A DNA stretch of 64,000 bases from NCBI GenBank assembly GCA_963726975.1, contig CAVSEK010000010.1, positions 124,001 through 188,000 on the forward strand, in the 5' to 3' direction. The stretch comes from CAVSEK01 sp963726975. GTDB taxonomy: Bacteria; Actinomycetota; Actinomycetes; Mycobacteriales; SCTD01. The notes under the pieces are model-generated. The model saw only the letters and a program-made list of their open reading frames with translations, searched no databases and was not told where the DNA came from. Every line of letters starts with the position of its first letter. Positions within the stretch are counted from its first letter, which is position 1. Position numbers and translations under genes: made by a program. Positions 55,996-64,000 of the stretch are shown piece by piece.

Positions 55996-57438
55996 ATGTC
56001 CCTGTCGCAGGTCCAGCAGAACGCGGTGCGCGAGCTGCTGCGCGTCTCGCCGGTCGCGGTGGAGCTCGGCGAGCGGTTCCGGGCGGCGGGGCACGCGCTG
56101 CACCTGGTCGGCGGCTCGGTGCGCGACGCGCTGCTCGGCCGCCTCGGCGACGACCTGGACCTCACCACCGACGCCCGGCCCGAGCAGGTGCTCGCGATCG
56201 CCGCCGGGTGGGCCGAGGCGACCTGGGACACCGGCATCGCCTTCGGGACCGTCGGGCTGGCCAAGCGCGGCTTCAAGCTCGAGGTGACGACCTACCGCGC
56301 CGAGGCGTACGAGCCCGGCTCGCGCAACCCGGTCGTCGCGTTCGGGGACTCGCTCGCCGACGACCTGGGCCGCCGCGACCTCACCGTCAACGCCCTGGCC
56401 GTCGCGCTGCCCGACTGGCGGGCCCCCGACGCGTTCGTCGACCCGTACGGCGGTCTGGACGACCTCGCGGCCCGCCGCCTGCGCACGCCGGGCCGCCCGG
56501 AGGACTCCTTCGACGACGACCCGCTGCGGATGCTGCGGGTCGCCCGGTTCGCCAGCCAGCTGGGCTTCGCGCCCGACCCCGGTGTCGTCGCGGCGATGGC
56601 GGCGATGGCGGACCGCCTGGAGATCATCACGCGCGAGCGGGTCAAGGAGGAGCTGTCCAAGCTGCTGCTCGGCGGCGCGCCGCGGGCCGGGCTGGAGCTG
56701 CTCGTCGACACCGGGCTGGCCGCCCACGTGCTGCCCGAGCTGCCCGCGCTGCGGCTGGAGATCGACGAGCACCACCAGCACAAGGACGTCTACGAGCACA
56801 CGCTGCAGGTGCTCGAGCGGGCCGTACGGCTGGAGACCGACGGTCCCGACCTCGTCCTGCGCCTCGCGGCGCTGCTGCACGACATCGGCAAGCCGCGCAC
56901 CCGGCGGCACGAGGCCGGCGGCGGCGTCTCCTTCCACCACCACGAGGTGGTCGGCGCGAAGATGGCGCGCAAGCGGCTGCAGGCGCTCACCTACGGCAAG
57001 GACCTCGTCGAGGCGGTGACGCTGCTCACCGAGCTGCACCTGCGCTTCCACGGGTACGGCCGCGGCGAGTGGACCGACAGCGCCGTCCGGCGCTACGTCA
57101 CCGACGCCGGCCCGCAGCTGGACCGGCTGCACGCGCTGGTGCGCTCGGACTGCACCACCCGCAACCGCCGCCGCGCCGCCGCGCTGGCCGGGGCGTACGA
57201 CGACCTCGAGGCCCGGATCGCGGCGCTGCGCGCGAAGGAGGAGCTCGACCGGATCCGCCCGGACCTGTCCGGCGAGCAGGTGATGGCGCTGCTGGGCCTG
57301 CCGCCGGGACGTCCGGTGGGGATGGCCCTCAAGCACCTGCTCGCGCTGCGGATGGAGCACGGCCCGCTCGGCGAGCAGCGGGCGACCGAGGAGCTGTTCA
57401 CCTGGGCGGAGCAGCAGGGCATCGCCCGCCCGGCCTAG
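55996..57438 (+). CDS. pcnA: CCA tRNA nucleotidyltransferase
   Basis: A 480-aa class II CCA-adding enzyme. The nucleotidyltransferase head shows LVGGSVRDALLGRLGDDLDL with the catalytic Asp pair, then RRDLTVNALAV and the RNA-binding DDDPLRMLRVARFASQLGF. A C-terminal HD domain (LLHDIGKPRTR) gives possible phosphohydrolase activity. This is the Rv3907c homologue by position. It is almost leaderless. It diverges from the FHA-ATPase with 58 bases between. Confidence 0.95.
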   Translation: MSLSQVQQNAVRELLRVSPVAVELGERFRAAGHALHLVGGSVRDALLGRLGDDLDLTTDARPEQVLAIAAGWAEATWDTGIAFGTVGLAKRGFKLEVTTYRAEAYEPGSRNPVVAFGDSLADDLGRRDLTVNALAVALPDWRAPDAFVDPYGGLDDLAARRLRTPGRPEDSFDDDPLRMLRVARFASQLGFAPDPGVVAAMAAMADRLEIITRERVKEELSKLLLGGAPRAGLELLVDTGLAAHVLPELPALRLEIDEHHQHKDVYEHTLQVLERAVRLETDGPDLVLRLAALLHDIGKPRTRRHEAGGGVSFHHHEVVGAKMARKRLQALTYGKDLVEAVTLLTELHLRFHGYGRGEWTDSAVRRYVTDAGPQLDRLHALVRSDCTTRNRRRAAALAGAYDDLEARIAALRAKEELDRIRPDLSGEQVMALLGLPPGRPVGMALKHLLALRMEHGPLGEQRATEELFTWAEQQGIARPA

Positions 57439-57474
57439 TCCTTTCTCGTCATGTCGAGGACGGGGCAGACCGGA

Positions 57475-57480
57475 CAAGAT
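57475..57480 (+). promoter_or_regulatory. Possible -10 element of a leaderless gene
   Basis: CAAGAT lies exactly six bases before the GTG at 57487. It favours that start over the ATG at 57451, which has no Shine-Dalgarno. Confidence 0.35.
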
Positions 57481-57486
57481 GGACGG

Positions 57487-58698
57487 GTGCCTGCCGTCGT
57501 CCCGCGTGCCCTCGTGCCCGTGGTGGCGCTCGTCGGTGCGCTGGTGCTCGCCGCCGCCGGCGTGGTGGCGCTGACCGACGACGCCTCGAGCGCCGACACC
57601 CGGCTCGCCGGTCTGCGCGGCGCCGTCGTGCTCGAGGTCGCGGGCGCCGTCGCCCCGGCGGTCGAGGGCCAGGTCGTCCCGACAGGCGGCCGGGTCGTCA
57701 CGGCCGACGGCGGCGCGGCGGTGCTGCAGACCCGGGGCCGCACCGTCGAGCTCGCCGGGGGCAGCGCCCTGACCGTCGTCGACGGGGCGGCACAGCGCCT
57801 GGAGCGGGGCACCGTGCTCGTCGACGCGAGCTCCGGGCCGGACGTGACCGTCTCCTCCGACAGCGCCGACGTGCGCAGCCGCGACGACGCCGTGCTGCGC
57901 GTCGAGCGCGGGGTGGCGCTGCGCGTCGCGGCCTACCGCGGCGCCGCGCAGGTGCAGGCCAGCGGGCGCAGCGCGCGCACCGCCGTGCCGGCGCTGCGCC
58001 AGGTCCTCGTCCCGCTCGGCGGCGCCGCCGGGCCGGTCGGCGTGCTCGCGCTCGTGCCGGGCGACCCCTGGGAGGCCCGTCCCGAGGTCGCGGGCGCCGT
58101 CGTCGCCCTCTCGAGCGCGCTCGACCGGCTCGCCGGCGAGGTGACCGACGCGCAGGTGGTGCCGGCCGCGCTGCAGGCGCAGGTCGCCGACGACGCGGTC
58201 GCCCCGCCGGGCGAGCGGGCCGTCGGGCTCGCCCTGGCCCGGGCCGCGGGGGGCGACGCCCGCTACCCGCAGGTCCGCGACGCCCGCCGCGCCGGTGCGT
58301 CGTGGGGTCCGCTGGCCGTCGTGCTCGACGCCTCGGGCGGTGCGGTGACGAGCCAGCTCGACGCGCTGCTCGCCCCCCAGCTCACTCCCGGGCTGCTCGC
58401 CGCCGCCCCCGGCGACGCCGCGGCCGCGCTCGACGCGCTCACCGGCGCGCGCCGCACGTCGCCCGCACCGGCCGCCCCGGCGCCGCGTGCCCCCACGGCG
58501 CCCGCGGGCCCCGCGCCCGCTCCGACGACCTCCACGCCCCGACCGGCCCCCACCCCCTCGCCGACGCGGCCCGCCGGCCCGCTCGCCCCCGTCACCGACG
58601 TCGTGGGCGACCTGCTCGACCAGGTGCTCACCCAGGGGCCGCTGCCCAGCTCGGGCGCTCCGGTGCTCCCGCTGCCCCGCCTGCCGCTGCGCGGCTGA
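57487..58698 (+). CDS. FecR-domain exported protein, hypothetical
   Basis: About 403 aa. An N-terminal signal or anchor helix (PVVALVGALVLAAAGVVAL) is followed by a beta-rich FecR-like domain: LRGAVVLEVAGAVAP, VVPTGGRVVTADGGAAVLQT, RGRTVELAGGSALTVVD and VERGVALRVAAYRGAAQV. The second half is Ala/Pro-rich with a PTPSPTRPA tail. FecR domains usually sense or bind at the cell surface. No FecI-type sigma or TonB partner is adjacent. Convergent with the MFS gene, 21 bases apart. Confidence 0.7.
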   Translation: MPAVVPRALVPVVALVGALVLAAAGVVALTDDASSADTRLAGLRGAVVLEVAGAVAPAVEGQVVPTGGRVVTADGGAAVLQTRGRTVELAGGSALTVVDGAAQRLERGTVLVDASSGPDVTVSSDSADVRSRDDAVLRVERGVALRVAAYRGAAQVQASGRSARTAVPALRQVLVPLGGAAGPVGVLALVPGDPWEARPEVAGAVVALSSALDRLAGEVTDAQVVPAALQAQVADDAVAPPGERAVGLALARAAGGDARYPQVRDARRAGASWGPLAVVLDASGGAVTSQLDALLAPQLTPGLLAAAPGDAAAALDALTGARRTSPAPAAPAPRAPTAPAGPAPAPTTSTPRPAPTPSPTRPAGPLAPVTDVVGDLLDQVLTQGPLPSSGAPVLPLPRLPLRG

Positions 58699-58719
58699 GC
58701 AGACCGACCCGTCCGGGCC

Positions 58720-60042
58720 TCAGCCGCGCTCGACCACCGGCTCGGGCGGCTCGACGGCGGCCCGCCGCGCCGACGCCGTGCCGTAGACCAGCGCCGTCAG
58801 CGCGTACCCGGCGGCGACGATCCCCAGCACGACGTAGCTCTTGCCGTCGTCGGGCAGCAGCACGGCCGCCAGCCCCGCGGCGGACACGAAGCTGGCGTTG
58901 AAGGTGGTGTCGTAGAAGGAGAAGACCCGGCCGCGGAAGGCGTCCTCGACGGTCTCCTGCAGCAGCGTGTCGACGCAGATCTTGCTGGCCTGCGCGGCGA
59001 AGCCGAGGAAGGCCGCCGCGACGAGGAAGGCGCCGTGCGTGTACGGCACGCCGAACACGACCTCCACGACGGCGGCCGCGCCGAACACGGCGGTGACCCA
59101 CCGCTGCGTGCCGATCGCGCGGGTGACCCGCGGGGTCACGAGGGCGGCGAGCAGCCCGCCCAGGCCGGAGGCGATGACGACCGCGGCCAGCCCGCTCACG
59201 CCCCGGCCGATGGCGCCGGTGTCGGTGTAGAGCAGCAGGGTCGCGACGAACGACAGGCCGTAGAAGAAGCGGTGCGCCGTGATGGCGGCCAGCCCGCGGG
59301 CGGCCGGACCGCGCTCGCGCACGTGCGCCGCGCCCTGCCGCACGCCGCGCACCACCCGGGCCAGGGCCTCGCGCCAGTGCCCCTCGGGCGGGTCGTCGGG
59401 TCCCAGCAGGTCGCGCCCGATGCGTACGGCCAGCAGCGCCACGCCGGCGTAGACCGCGGCGGCGACCAGCGAGGAGCGGGAAGCGCCGACGTCGCCCTCG
59501 CCGAACAGCGGACGCAGCCCGACGGCGGCGCCACCCCCGAGGATCGCCATGCCGCCCCCGAGCGTGGTGCTGAAGGAGTTGGCGATGACCAGCCGCCGCG
59601 GCTCGACGACGTGCGGCAGGGACGCCGACAGCCCGGAGAGCACGAACCGGTTCACCGACACCACGACGAGCGCGAGCAGCTGCACCGGCGGCGAGGTCGC
59701 ACCCAGGACGGCCAGCAGCGCAGCGAAGGCGACGACGAGCCCGGCGCGCAGGAGGTTGGCGTTGACGAGGACCCGCTGGCGCCTCCAGCGGTCCAGGAAC
59801 ACCCCGGCGAAGGGTCCGATGACGCTGTACGGCAGCAGCAGGACGGCGAAGCTGCTGGCCGCCTGCGGCGCCGACGTCGCCCGCTCCGGGTTGAAGAACA
59901 CCGCGCTGAACAGCGCGGCCTGGAACAGCCCGTCGGAGAACTGCCCGGCCAGGCGGACCCGCAGCAGGCGCCGGAAGTCCGGCACCGCGAGCACTGCGCG
60001 CAGCGCCGCGGTGTCGGTGCTCACCTGCGGTTCACCGGGCAC
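58720..60042 (-). CDS. MFS transporter
   Basis: A 440-aa polytopic protein with about 12 membrane helices. The cytoplasmic loop-2 motif appears as GPFAGVFLDRWRRQRVLV, and NRFVLSGLSASLPHVV and LGGLLAALVTPRV are also seen. It looks like a drug or small-molecule exporter of the MFS_3 type; substrate unknown. The start is uncertain: the GTG at 60042 has a TACTCT -10 about 12 bases upstream, while an in-frame GTG at 60024 (VSTDTAALRAVLA) is equally plausible. Confidence 0.85.
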   Translation of the reverse strand: MPGEPQVSTDTAALRAVLAVPDFRRLLRVRLAGQFSDGLFQAALFSAVFFNPERATSAPQAASSFAVLLLPYSVIGPFAGVFLDRWRRQRVLVNANLLRAGLVVAFAALLAVLGATSPPVQLLALVVVSVNRFVLSGLSASLPHVVEPRRLVIANSFSTTLGGGMAILGGGAAVGLRPLFGEGDVGASRSSLVAAAVYAGVALLAVRIGRDLLGPDDPPEGHWREALARVVRGVRQGAAHVRERGPAARGLAAITAHRFFYGLSFVATLLLYTDTGAIGRGVSGLAAVVIASGLGGLLAALVTPRVTRAIGTQRWVTAVFGAAAVVEVVFGVPYTHGAFLVAAAFLGFAAQASKICVDTLLQETVEDAFRGRVFSFYDTTFNASFVSAAGLAAVLLPDDGKSYVVLGIVAAGYALTALVYGTASARRAAVEPPEPVVERG

Positions 60043-60391
60043 TCACCGGGTCGAGAGTAGGGGCGCGTACGGCGGCGCGCGCGGCCCGGGCCCGGGCGTG
60101 CCGCCCCGGCACGCCCCGCAGCACCTCCTCGCGGCCGGCGTGGTGGTGTCCTCGCCGCCGCGTTGCGTCCGAGCGCAGCGTCGCGGTGGTCGTTGCGCCG
60201 GCCCGCAACGCTCCTGACGAGCTCAGGACCCCCGCCCGGGGCGGTCGTGGCGCCGGGGGTGGTGCCGCCGGGCCCGGCGGCGCAGAGGCCTCCTGCACGA
60301 CGGCCGGGCACCGCTGGCCGGGCCGTCACGCCGCTCCTCGTCGCCCGTCGTGGTCCGGGACGAGCACAGCGCCGGGAGCCAGGGCCGGGAG
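60043..60391. other. Noncoding stretch with small hairpins
   Basis: I see no credible gene in these 349 bases. There is a perfect 7-base hairpin, CGTTGCG / CGCAACG (60191-60197 and 60204-60210). Confidence 0.6.
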
Positions 60392-60703
60392 TCAGGGCCG
60401 GGGATCGGTGCGCCGCCAGCCGGAGCGACCGGTCGTCGACAGCGCCGTGCGGCAGCGGGCGCACACGACCTGCACCAGGTCGGCCGAGCCGCCGCTGTCC
60501 GGGTCGACGTCCGGCCACAGCAGCGCCGGGAACGACCGCAGACCGCTGCGGCGCAGCTGGAGCCCGCACACCGTCTCGGCCTGGCCGTGCCACCAGCCGT
60601 GGACCTCGCCGGCCGGCAGGTCGGGGCCGCCGTCGGGGTCGGCCCCGCCGCCGGTCGCGGCGACCGAGGCCGACCGGCGGGCGGACGTGGAGATCCTGCG
60701 CAC
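60392..60703 (-). CDS. Hypothetical protein (103 aa) with cysteine motif
   Basis: The middle of the frame, EVHGWWHGQAETVCGLQLRR, SFPALLWPDVDPDSG and LVQVVCARCRTALSTTG, has the compositional look of a folded domain rather than a shadow frame. Its Cys and CxxC residues could bind a metal. The N-terminal 30 residues are low-complexity. GTG start; a TAGGGG stretch lies six bases upstream. Family and function not recognised. Confidence 0.5.
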   Translation of the reverse strand: MRRISTSARRSASVAATGGGADPDGGPDLPAGEVHGWWHGQAETVCGLQLRRSGLRSFPALLWPDVDPDSGGSADLVQVVCARCRTALSTTGRSGWRRTDPRP

Positions 60704-60779
60704 GCCCGCCCCCTACCCCTGCTCCCTGCCGCCGCCCCTACCGCCGCCCCTGCCGCCGCGCAGCCGTACCGCCGGGCAG

Positions 60780-60820
60780 CCGTACGGCCCGGCCTGCGCG
60801 GGGCAGACCGGGCCGTACGG
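60780..60820. terminator. Hairpin terminator downstream of ino1
   Basis: A perfect 13-base inverted repeat CCGTACGGCCCGG / CCGGGCCGTACGG with a 15-base loop lies 16-56 bases past the ino1 stop. Confidence 0.75.
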
Positions 60821-60835
60821 GACGCGCGGGGAGCG

Positions 60836-61951
60836 CTAGCCGGCGACCTCGTCCTCGACGAGGTCGGCCACCGTCTCGCCGGTGATCCACGCCTCGAGGG
60901 CGGGCCGGGCGATGTCGTCGCGCACCTGCTGCGGCGGCGACTTCATGAAGTAGGTCGACGCGGCGTGCACCGGGCCGCCCTCGCCGCGGTCGAGCGCGAT
61001 CTTGGCGCACCGGACCGCGTCGATGATGACGCCAGCGCTGTTGGGGCTGTCCCAGACCTCGAGCTTGTACTCCAGGTTGAGCGGGACGTCGCCGAACGCG
61101 CGGCCCTCGAGGCGGACGTAGGCCCACTTGCGGTCGTCGAGCCACTGGACGTAGTCCGAGGGGCCGATGTGGACGTTGCGGGCGCCCATGTCGTGCTCCA
61201 TGTTGGAGGTCACGGCCTGGGTCTTGCTGATCTTCTTGGACTCCAGCCGGTCGCGCTCCAGCATGTTCTTGAAGTCCATGTTGCCGCCGACGTTGAGCTG
61301 GTAGGTGCGGTCCAGCACGACCCCGCGGTCCTCGAAGAGCTTGGCCATGACGCGGTGGGTGATCGTGGCGCCGACCTGGCTCTTGATGTCGTCACCGATG
61401 ATCGGGACGCCGGCGTCGGTGAACTTCTGCGCCCACTCCGGCGTCCCGGCGATGAAGACCGGCAGCGCGTTGACGAAGGCGACCTTCGCGTCGATGGCGC
61501 ACTGCGCGTAGAACTTCGCAGCCGCCTCGGACCCGACCGGCAGGTAGCAGACGAGCACGTCGACCTGGGCGTCGCGCAGCGCCTGGACGACGTCGACGGG
61601 CTGCTCGTCGGACTCCTCGATCGTCTCGCGGTAGTACTTGCCGAGCCCGTCGAGGGTGTGGCCGCGCTGGACGGTGACGTCCATCGGCGGCACGTCCGCG
61701 ATCTTGATCGTGTTGTTCTCGCTGGCGAAGACGGCCTCGGACAGGTCGCGGCCGACCTTCTTGGCGTCGACGTCGAAGGCGAGGACGAACTGCACGTCGC
61801 GGACGTGGTAGCCGCCGAGCTCGACGTGCATGAGGCCCGGCACCCGGGCGGAGGGGTCGGCGTCGCGGTAGTACTCGACGCCCTGGACGAGCGACGCGGC
61901 ACAGTTGCCGACGCCGACGATGGCAACGCGGATGGGCGTACGGACGGCCAT
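60836..61951 (-). CDS. ino1: Inositol-3-phosphate synthase
   Basis: A 371-aa NAD-dependent enzyme making 1D-myo-inositol 3-phosphate from glucose 6-phosphate, the entry to mycothiol and phosphatidylinositol synthesis. Motifs: VAIVGVGNCAASLVQGV (NAD), PMDVTVQRGHTLDGL, GDDIKSQVGATITHRVMAKL, NVGGNMDFKNMLERDRLESK and DSPNSAGVIIDAVRCAKIAL. ATG start. It follows padR on the same strand by 55 bases, as in mycobacteria (Rv0046c-Rv0047c). Confidence 0.96.
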   Translation of the reverse strand: MAVRTPIRVAIVGVGNCAASLVQGVEYYRDADPSARVPGLMHVELGGYHVRDVQFVLAFDVDAKKVGRDLSEAVFASENNTIKIADVPPMDVTVQRGHTLDGLGKYYRETIEESDEQPVDVVQALRDAQVDVLVCYLPVGSEAAAKFYAQCAIDAKVAFVNALPVFIAGTPEWAQKFTDAGVPIIGDDIKSQVGATITHRVMAKLFEDRGVVLDRTYQLNVGGNMDFKNMLERDRLESKKISKTQAVTSNMEHDMGARNVHIGPSDYVQWLDDRKWAYVRLEGRAFGDVPLNLEYKLEVWDSPNSAGVIIDAVRCAKIALDRGEGGPVHAASTYFMKSPPQQVRDDIARPALEAWITGETVADLVEDEVAG

Positions 61952-62006
61952 GCGGGCGGTCTCTCTCTCGGGGGACAGGGCCCCCGGGGTGGGGGCCGCG
62001 CGGGGG

Positions 62007-62660
62007 TCAGGCGGGCGGAGCGGGGGGCGCGCTGGGGTGCGGGGGCTGCGCGGTCGGTGCTGTGGTCGGTGCTGCGGTCGGTGCTGCGGTCGGTGCTGTG
62101 GTCGGCGGGGGGACCGGTCGGTCGCGCCGCTCGGTCTCGATGAGCTCGGTCAGCCAGCGCACCTCGCGCTCGACGGACTCCAGGCCGTGCTCCTGCAGCT
62201 GCAGGGTGTAGCGGTCCAGCCGGCCACGGGCCCGGGTGACCGAGCGACGGGCGCCCTCGCGGCGCTCCTCCAGCCGCGACCGGCGGCCCTCGAGGATGCG
62301 CACGCGCACCTCGGGGTCGGTCTTGCTGAAGAAGGCGAAGTGGACCCCGAAGGTCTCGTCCTCCCAGGCCGCAGGTCCGGCCTCGCCGAGCAGCTCGGCG
62401 AAGCGCTCCTTGCCGTCGGCGGTGAGGGCGTAGACGACCTTGCCGCGCCGGCCGGTGAGCGCGGGCGCCTCCGCGACGACGGTGGCGTCGCCCTCGTCCT
62501 CGGCGATCCAGCCGGCCTCGCGCATGCGGCGCAGGGTCGGGTAGAGCGAGCCGTAGGAGAACGCGCGGAACGTGCCGAGCGTGGCCTTGAGCTGCTGGCG
62601 CAGCTCGTAGCCGTGCAGCGGCGACTCGTGGAGCAGGCCGAGGACGGCGAGCTCGAGCAC
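62007..62660 (-). CDS. PadR family transcriptional regulator
   Basis: A 217-aa winged-helix regulator. The PadR_N domain is VLELAVLGLLHESPLHGYEL, FRAFSYGSLYPTLRRMREAGW and GRRGKVVYALTADGKERFAELL. It is followed by a C-terminal helical dimer domain (FFSKTDPEVRVRILEGRR) and a Thr/Ala/Pro repeat tail. GTG start after GGAGGA. A perfect inverted repeat in its promoter region suggests self-repression and control of the downstream ino1. Confidence 0.92.
   Translation of the reverse strand: MLELAVLGLLHESPLHGYELRQQLKATLGTFRAFSYGSLYPTLRRMREAGWIAEDEGDATVVAEAPALTGRRGKVVYALTADGKERFAELLGEAGPAAWEDETFGVHFAFFSKTDPEVRVRILEGRRSRLEERREGARRSVTRARGRLDRYTLQLQEHGLESVEREVRWLTELIETERRDRPVPPPTTAPTAAPTAAPTTAPTAQPPHPSAPPAPPA
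62051..62106. repeat. 12-base tandem repeat in the 3' end of padR
   Basis: Four to five copies of GGTCGGTGCTGC encode the TAPTAAPTAAPTTAPT tail of the PadR protein. Confidence 0.75.
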
Positions 62661-62708
62661 GGCGTCCTCCTGCTCCTCGTCGGTGGCCCCGTTGCCGGGG
62701 CTGACGCA

Positions 62709-62733
62709 GCGATGTATCGGGGCGATACATCGC
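62709..62733. promoter_or_regulatory. PadR operator, perfect inverted repeat
   Basis: GCGATGTATC (62709-62718) and GATACATCGC (62724-62733) form a perfect 10-base inverted repeat with a 5-base spacer. It is AT-richer than its surroundings and matches the ATGTAT-n-ATACAT pattern of PadR sites. It lies 49 bases upstream of the padR start and 150 bases before the divergent PBP gene. Confidence 0.8.
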
Positions 62734-62874
62734 GCGAGCACGACAGTACGGCCTGCCGGTCCGGCGGGCAACGCGCGGGTGTCCGGCAGGTGTCCGGCGC
62801 GTCGTGACCACGTCGCCGCCGGACCGGGGACCGCGTCGGGGCGGCGCCTCACCGGGCCCACACCCGGGCTGCGC

Positions 62875-62880
62875 GACACT
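62875..62880 (+). promoter_or_regulatory. Possible -10 element of the leaderless PBP gene
   Basis: GACACT lies exactly six bases before the GTG at 62887, with the key A and final T of TANNNT. Confidence 0.35.
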
Positions 62881-62886
62881 GGGACG

Positions 62887-64000
62887 GTGAGACGCCTGCG
62901 TGCCCTGCCGTGGAAGAAGATCGTGCTGCGCGGCGTGCCCGCCGGCCTGCTCGGGCTGCTCGTGCTGTTCGGCGTCGGCTACGCGGTGACCGACGTCCCG
63001 CCGGCGAGCAAGGTCTCGCAGGCCCAGACGACGGTCATCCGCTACGCCGGCGGCGAGGACCTGGCCCGCCTCGGCACCAACCGCCAGCTCGTCCCGGTCT
63101 CGCAGATGAGCGAGCCGGCGCAGAAGGCGGTCCTGGCGGCCGAGGACCGCGGCTTCTACACCGAGCCCGGGATCAGCCCCAAGGGCATCGCCCGCGCGCT
63201 GTTCACCAACGTGCGCGGCGGCGGCGGCGTCCAGCAGGGCGGGTCGACGATCACCCAGCAGTACGCCAAGAACGCCTTCCTCACCTCCGAGCGCACCTAC
63301 AGCCGCAAGGTCAAGGAGGTGTTCATCGCGCTGAAGATGACCCGCCAGCGCAGCAAGGAGCAGATCCTCGAGGACTACCTCAACACGATCTACTTCGGCC
63401 GCGGGGCGTACGGCATCGAGGCCGCCAGCAAGGCCTACTTCGGCCCCGGCGCGACCGCCGCGACCCTCACCCCGGAGCAGGGCGCCGTGCTCGCCTCCAG
63501 CATCCGCTCGCCCGCCGGCTACGACCCCACCAAGCACCCGGAGCGGGCCCGCGAGCGCTGGGACTACGTCCTCGACGGCATGGTCAAGGCCGGCTGGCTC
63601 GACGCCGCGGCGCGCAGCGCCATGACCTACCCGAAGGTCGTCGCGCCCGGCAGCGGCACCGTCGGCGCGGACCTGTCCGGCCCGGCCGGGCACGTCGTCG
63701 ACGCGGTGCAGGACGACCTGCTGCGGCGCGGTTTCGCCGAGTCCGACGTCGAGGGCGGCGGGCTGGTCGTCACCACCACGCTCGACAAGAAGGCGCAGGA
63801 CGCCGCGGTCGCCGCCGTCGAGTCGGTGAACAAGGGCGACAAGGCCGACGACGCGCTCCAGGGCGCGCTCGTCGCGGTCGTCCCCGGTGACGGCGCGGTC
63901 CGCGCCTACTACGGCGGCGCCAACGGCTCCGGCCTCGACTACGCCGGCGGGGTCGTGCCCGGCGGCACGGTGGTGCACCAGCCCGGCTCGTCGATGAAGC
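62887..64000 (+). CDS. ponA: Bifunctional penicillin-binding protein (transglycosylase/transpeptidase), partial
   Basis: The N-terminal 371 aa of a class A PBP that runs off the window. A short cytoplasmic head (RRLRALPWKK) leads to a transmembrane helix (about residues 14-34). The GT51 glycosyltransferase domain follows, with catalytic Glu in AEDRGFY, QGGSTITQQYAKN, KVKEVFIALKMTRQRSKEQILEDYLN and YFGRGAYGIEAASKAYFG. The transpeptidase domain has begun, and the window ends exactly at its SxxK motif (PGSSMK). Position next to padR and ino1 matches PonA1 of mycobacteria. Confidence 0.93.
   Translation, partial: MRRLRALPWKKIVLRGVPAGLLGLLVLFGVGYAVTDVPPASKVSQAQTTVIRYAGGEDLARLGTNRQLVPVSQMSEPAQKAVLAAEDRGFYTEPGISPKGIARALFTNVRGGGGVQQGGSTITQQYAKNAFLTSERTYSRKVKEVFIALKMTRQRSKEQILEDYLNTIYFGRGAYGIEAASKAYFGPGATAATLTPEQGAVLASSIRSPAGYDPTKHPERARERWDYVLDGMVKAGWLDAAARSAMTYPKVVAPGSGTVGADLSGPAGHVVDAVQDDLLRRGFAESDVEGGGLVVTTTLDKKAQDAAVAAVESVNKGDKADDALQGALVAVVPGDGAVRAYYGGANGSGLDYAGGVVPGGTVVHQPGSSMK

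Noticed and set aside
51246..56276. One open frame joining the WXG100 protein and the FHA-ATPase as a fusion
   Set aside because: The WXG100 gene has its own Shine-Dalgarno and ATG, and the ATPase C-terminal domain continues in another frame to a stop at 51773 after one indel is corrected.
52833..58901. A plus-strand open frame of about 2000 codons
   Set aside because: It is antisense to the FHA-ATPase and off-frame in pcnA, is dominated by Arg/Gly/Pro, and has no domain. Long shadow frames are expected at this GC content.
60021..60593. Minus-strand frame of 190 codons upstream of the MFS gene
   Set aside because: Arg/Pro/Gly composition, no recognisable domain, overlaps a better candidate at 60392-60703 and has no start signal.

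Overview
This window is the chromosomal origin region of a very GC-rich actinobacterium. It carries the conserved actinobacterial order rsmG-parA-parB / rpmH-rnpA-yidD-yidC-khpB / oriC / dnaA-dnaN-gnd-recF-DUF721-gyrB-gyrA, flanked by the fhaA-fhaB-pstP-rodA-pbpA-pknB cluster and by the parB-cwlM-trxA-trxB-sigma-murJ-mutT-pcnA block. Gene content, GTG starts, crgA, a DLW-39 protein, class E sortase and inositol-phosphate synthase all say Actinomycetota. Base composition and a GTGGTGATCT hairpin repeat would suit the Frankiales/Geodermatophilales neighbourhood, but genus cannot be fixed from the sequence alone.

Layout. 1-1580: end of a metal P-type ATPase, a hairpin-repeat spacer, a patatin-like lipase and tRNA-Leu. 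1679-8961: the cell-wall growth and Ser/Thr phospho-signalling operon, without pknA. 8974-18302: glutamine amidotransferase, acyl-CoA ligase, sortase, DUF881, crgA, a peptidoglycan-binding protein, thiolase, a PH-domain protein, rhomboid, ppiA and tRNA-Ala. 18315-30414: DLW-39, tRNA-Ile, DUF3566, gyrA, gyrB, DUF721, recF, gnd, dnaN, oriC and dnaA, all on the minus strand. 30830-35938: rpmH to parB on the plus strand. 35990-42307: ddl, aminotransferase, GNAT, NUDIX, cwlM-like amidase, trxA and trxB, most with frameshifts. 42420-50471: zinc-ribbon membrane protein, anti-sigma, ECF sigma, pseudokinase, murJ, DUF6049 and a MutT-like NUDIX. 50583-55937: a YbaK-like deacylase, a WXG100 protein and a large FHA-FtsK/SpoIIIE ATPase, a compact type VII secretion-like module. 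55996-64000: pcnA, FecR-domain protein, MFS transporter, ino1, padR and the start of a bifunctional PBP.

How the genes work together: replication initiation and topology (dnaA, dnaN, recF, gyrAB), chromosome segregation (parAB with three parS-like sites), membrane insertion and RNA processing (yidC, yidD, rnpA), and peptidoglycan synthesis with its kinase/phosphatase/FHA control (pknB, pstP, fhaAB, rodA, pbpA, murJ, pseudokinase, cwlM, ddl, PBP).

Quality warning. At least 20 apparent single-base frameshifts interrupt otherwise well-conserved genes, mostly an extra G or C in short runs. They cluster at 0.2-4.1 kb and 36.5-41.6 kb, with isolated ones near 45.4, 45.6 and 52.2 kb. They look like sequencing or assembly errors rather than gene decay.

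The best candidate for something little described is the WXG100/FHA-ATPase module, which shows none of the usual ESX partners nearby. Several genes also have a -10-like hexamer placed exactly six bases before the start codon, which points to frequent leaderless transcription.
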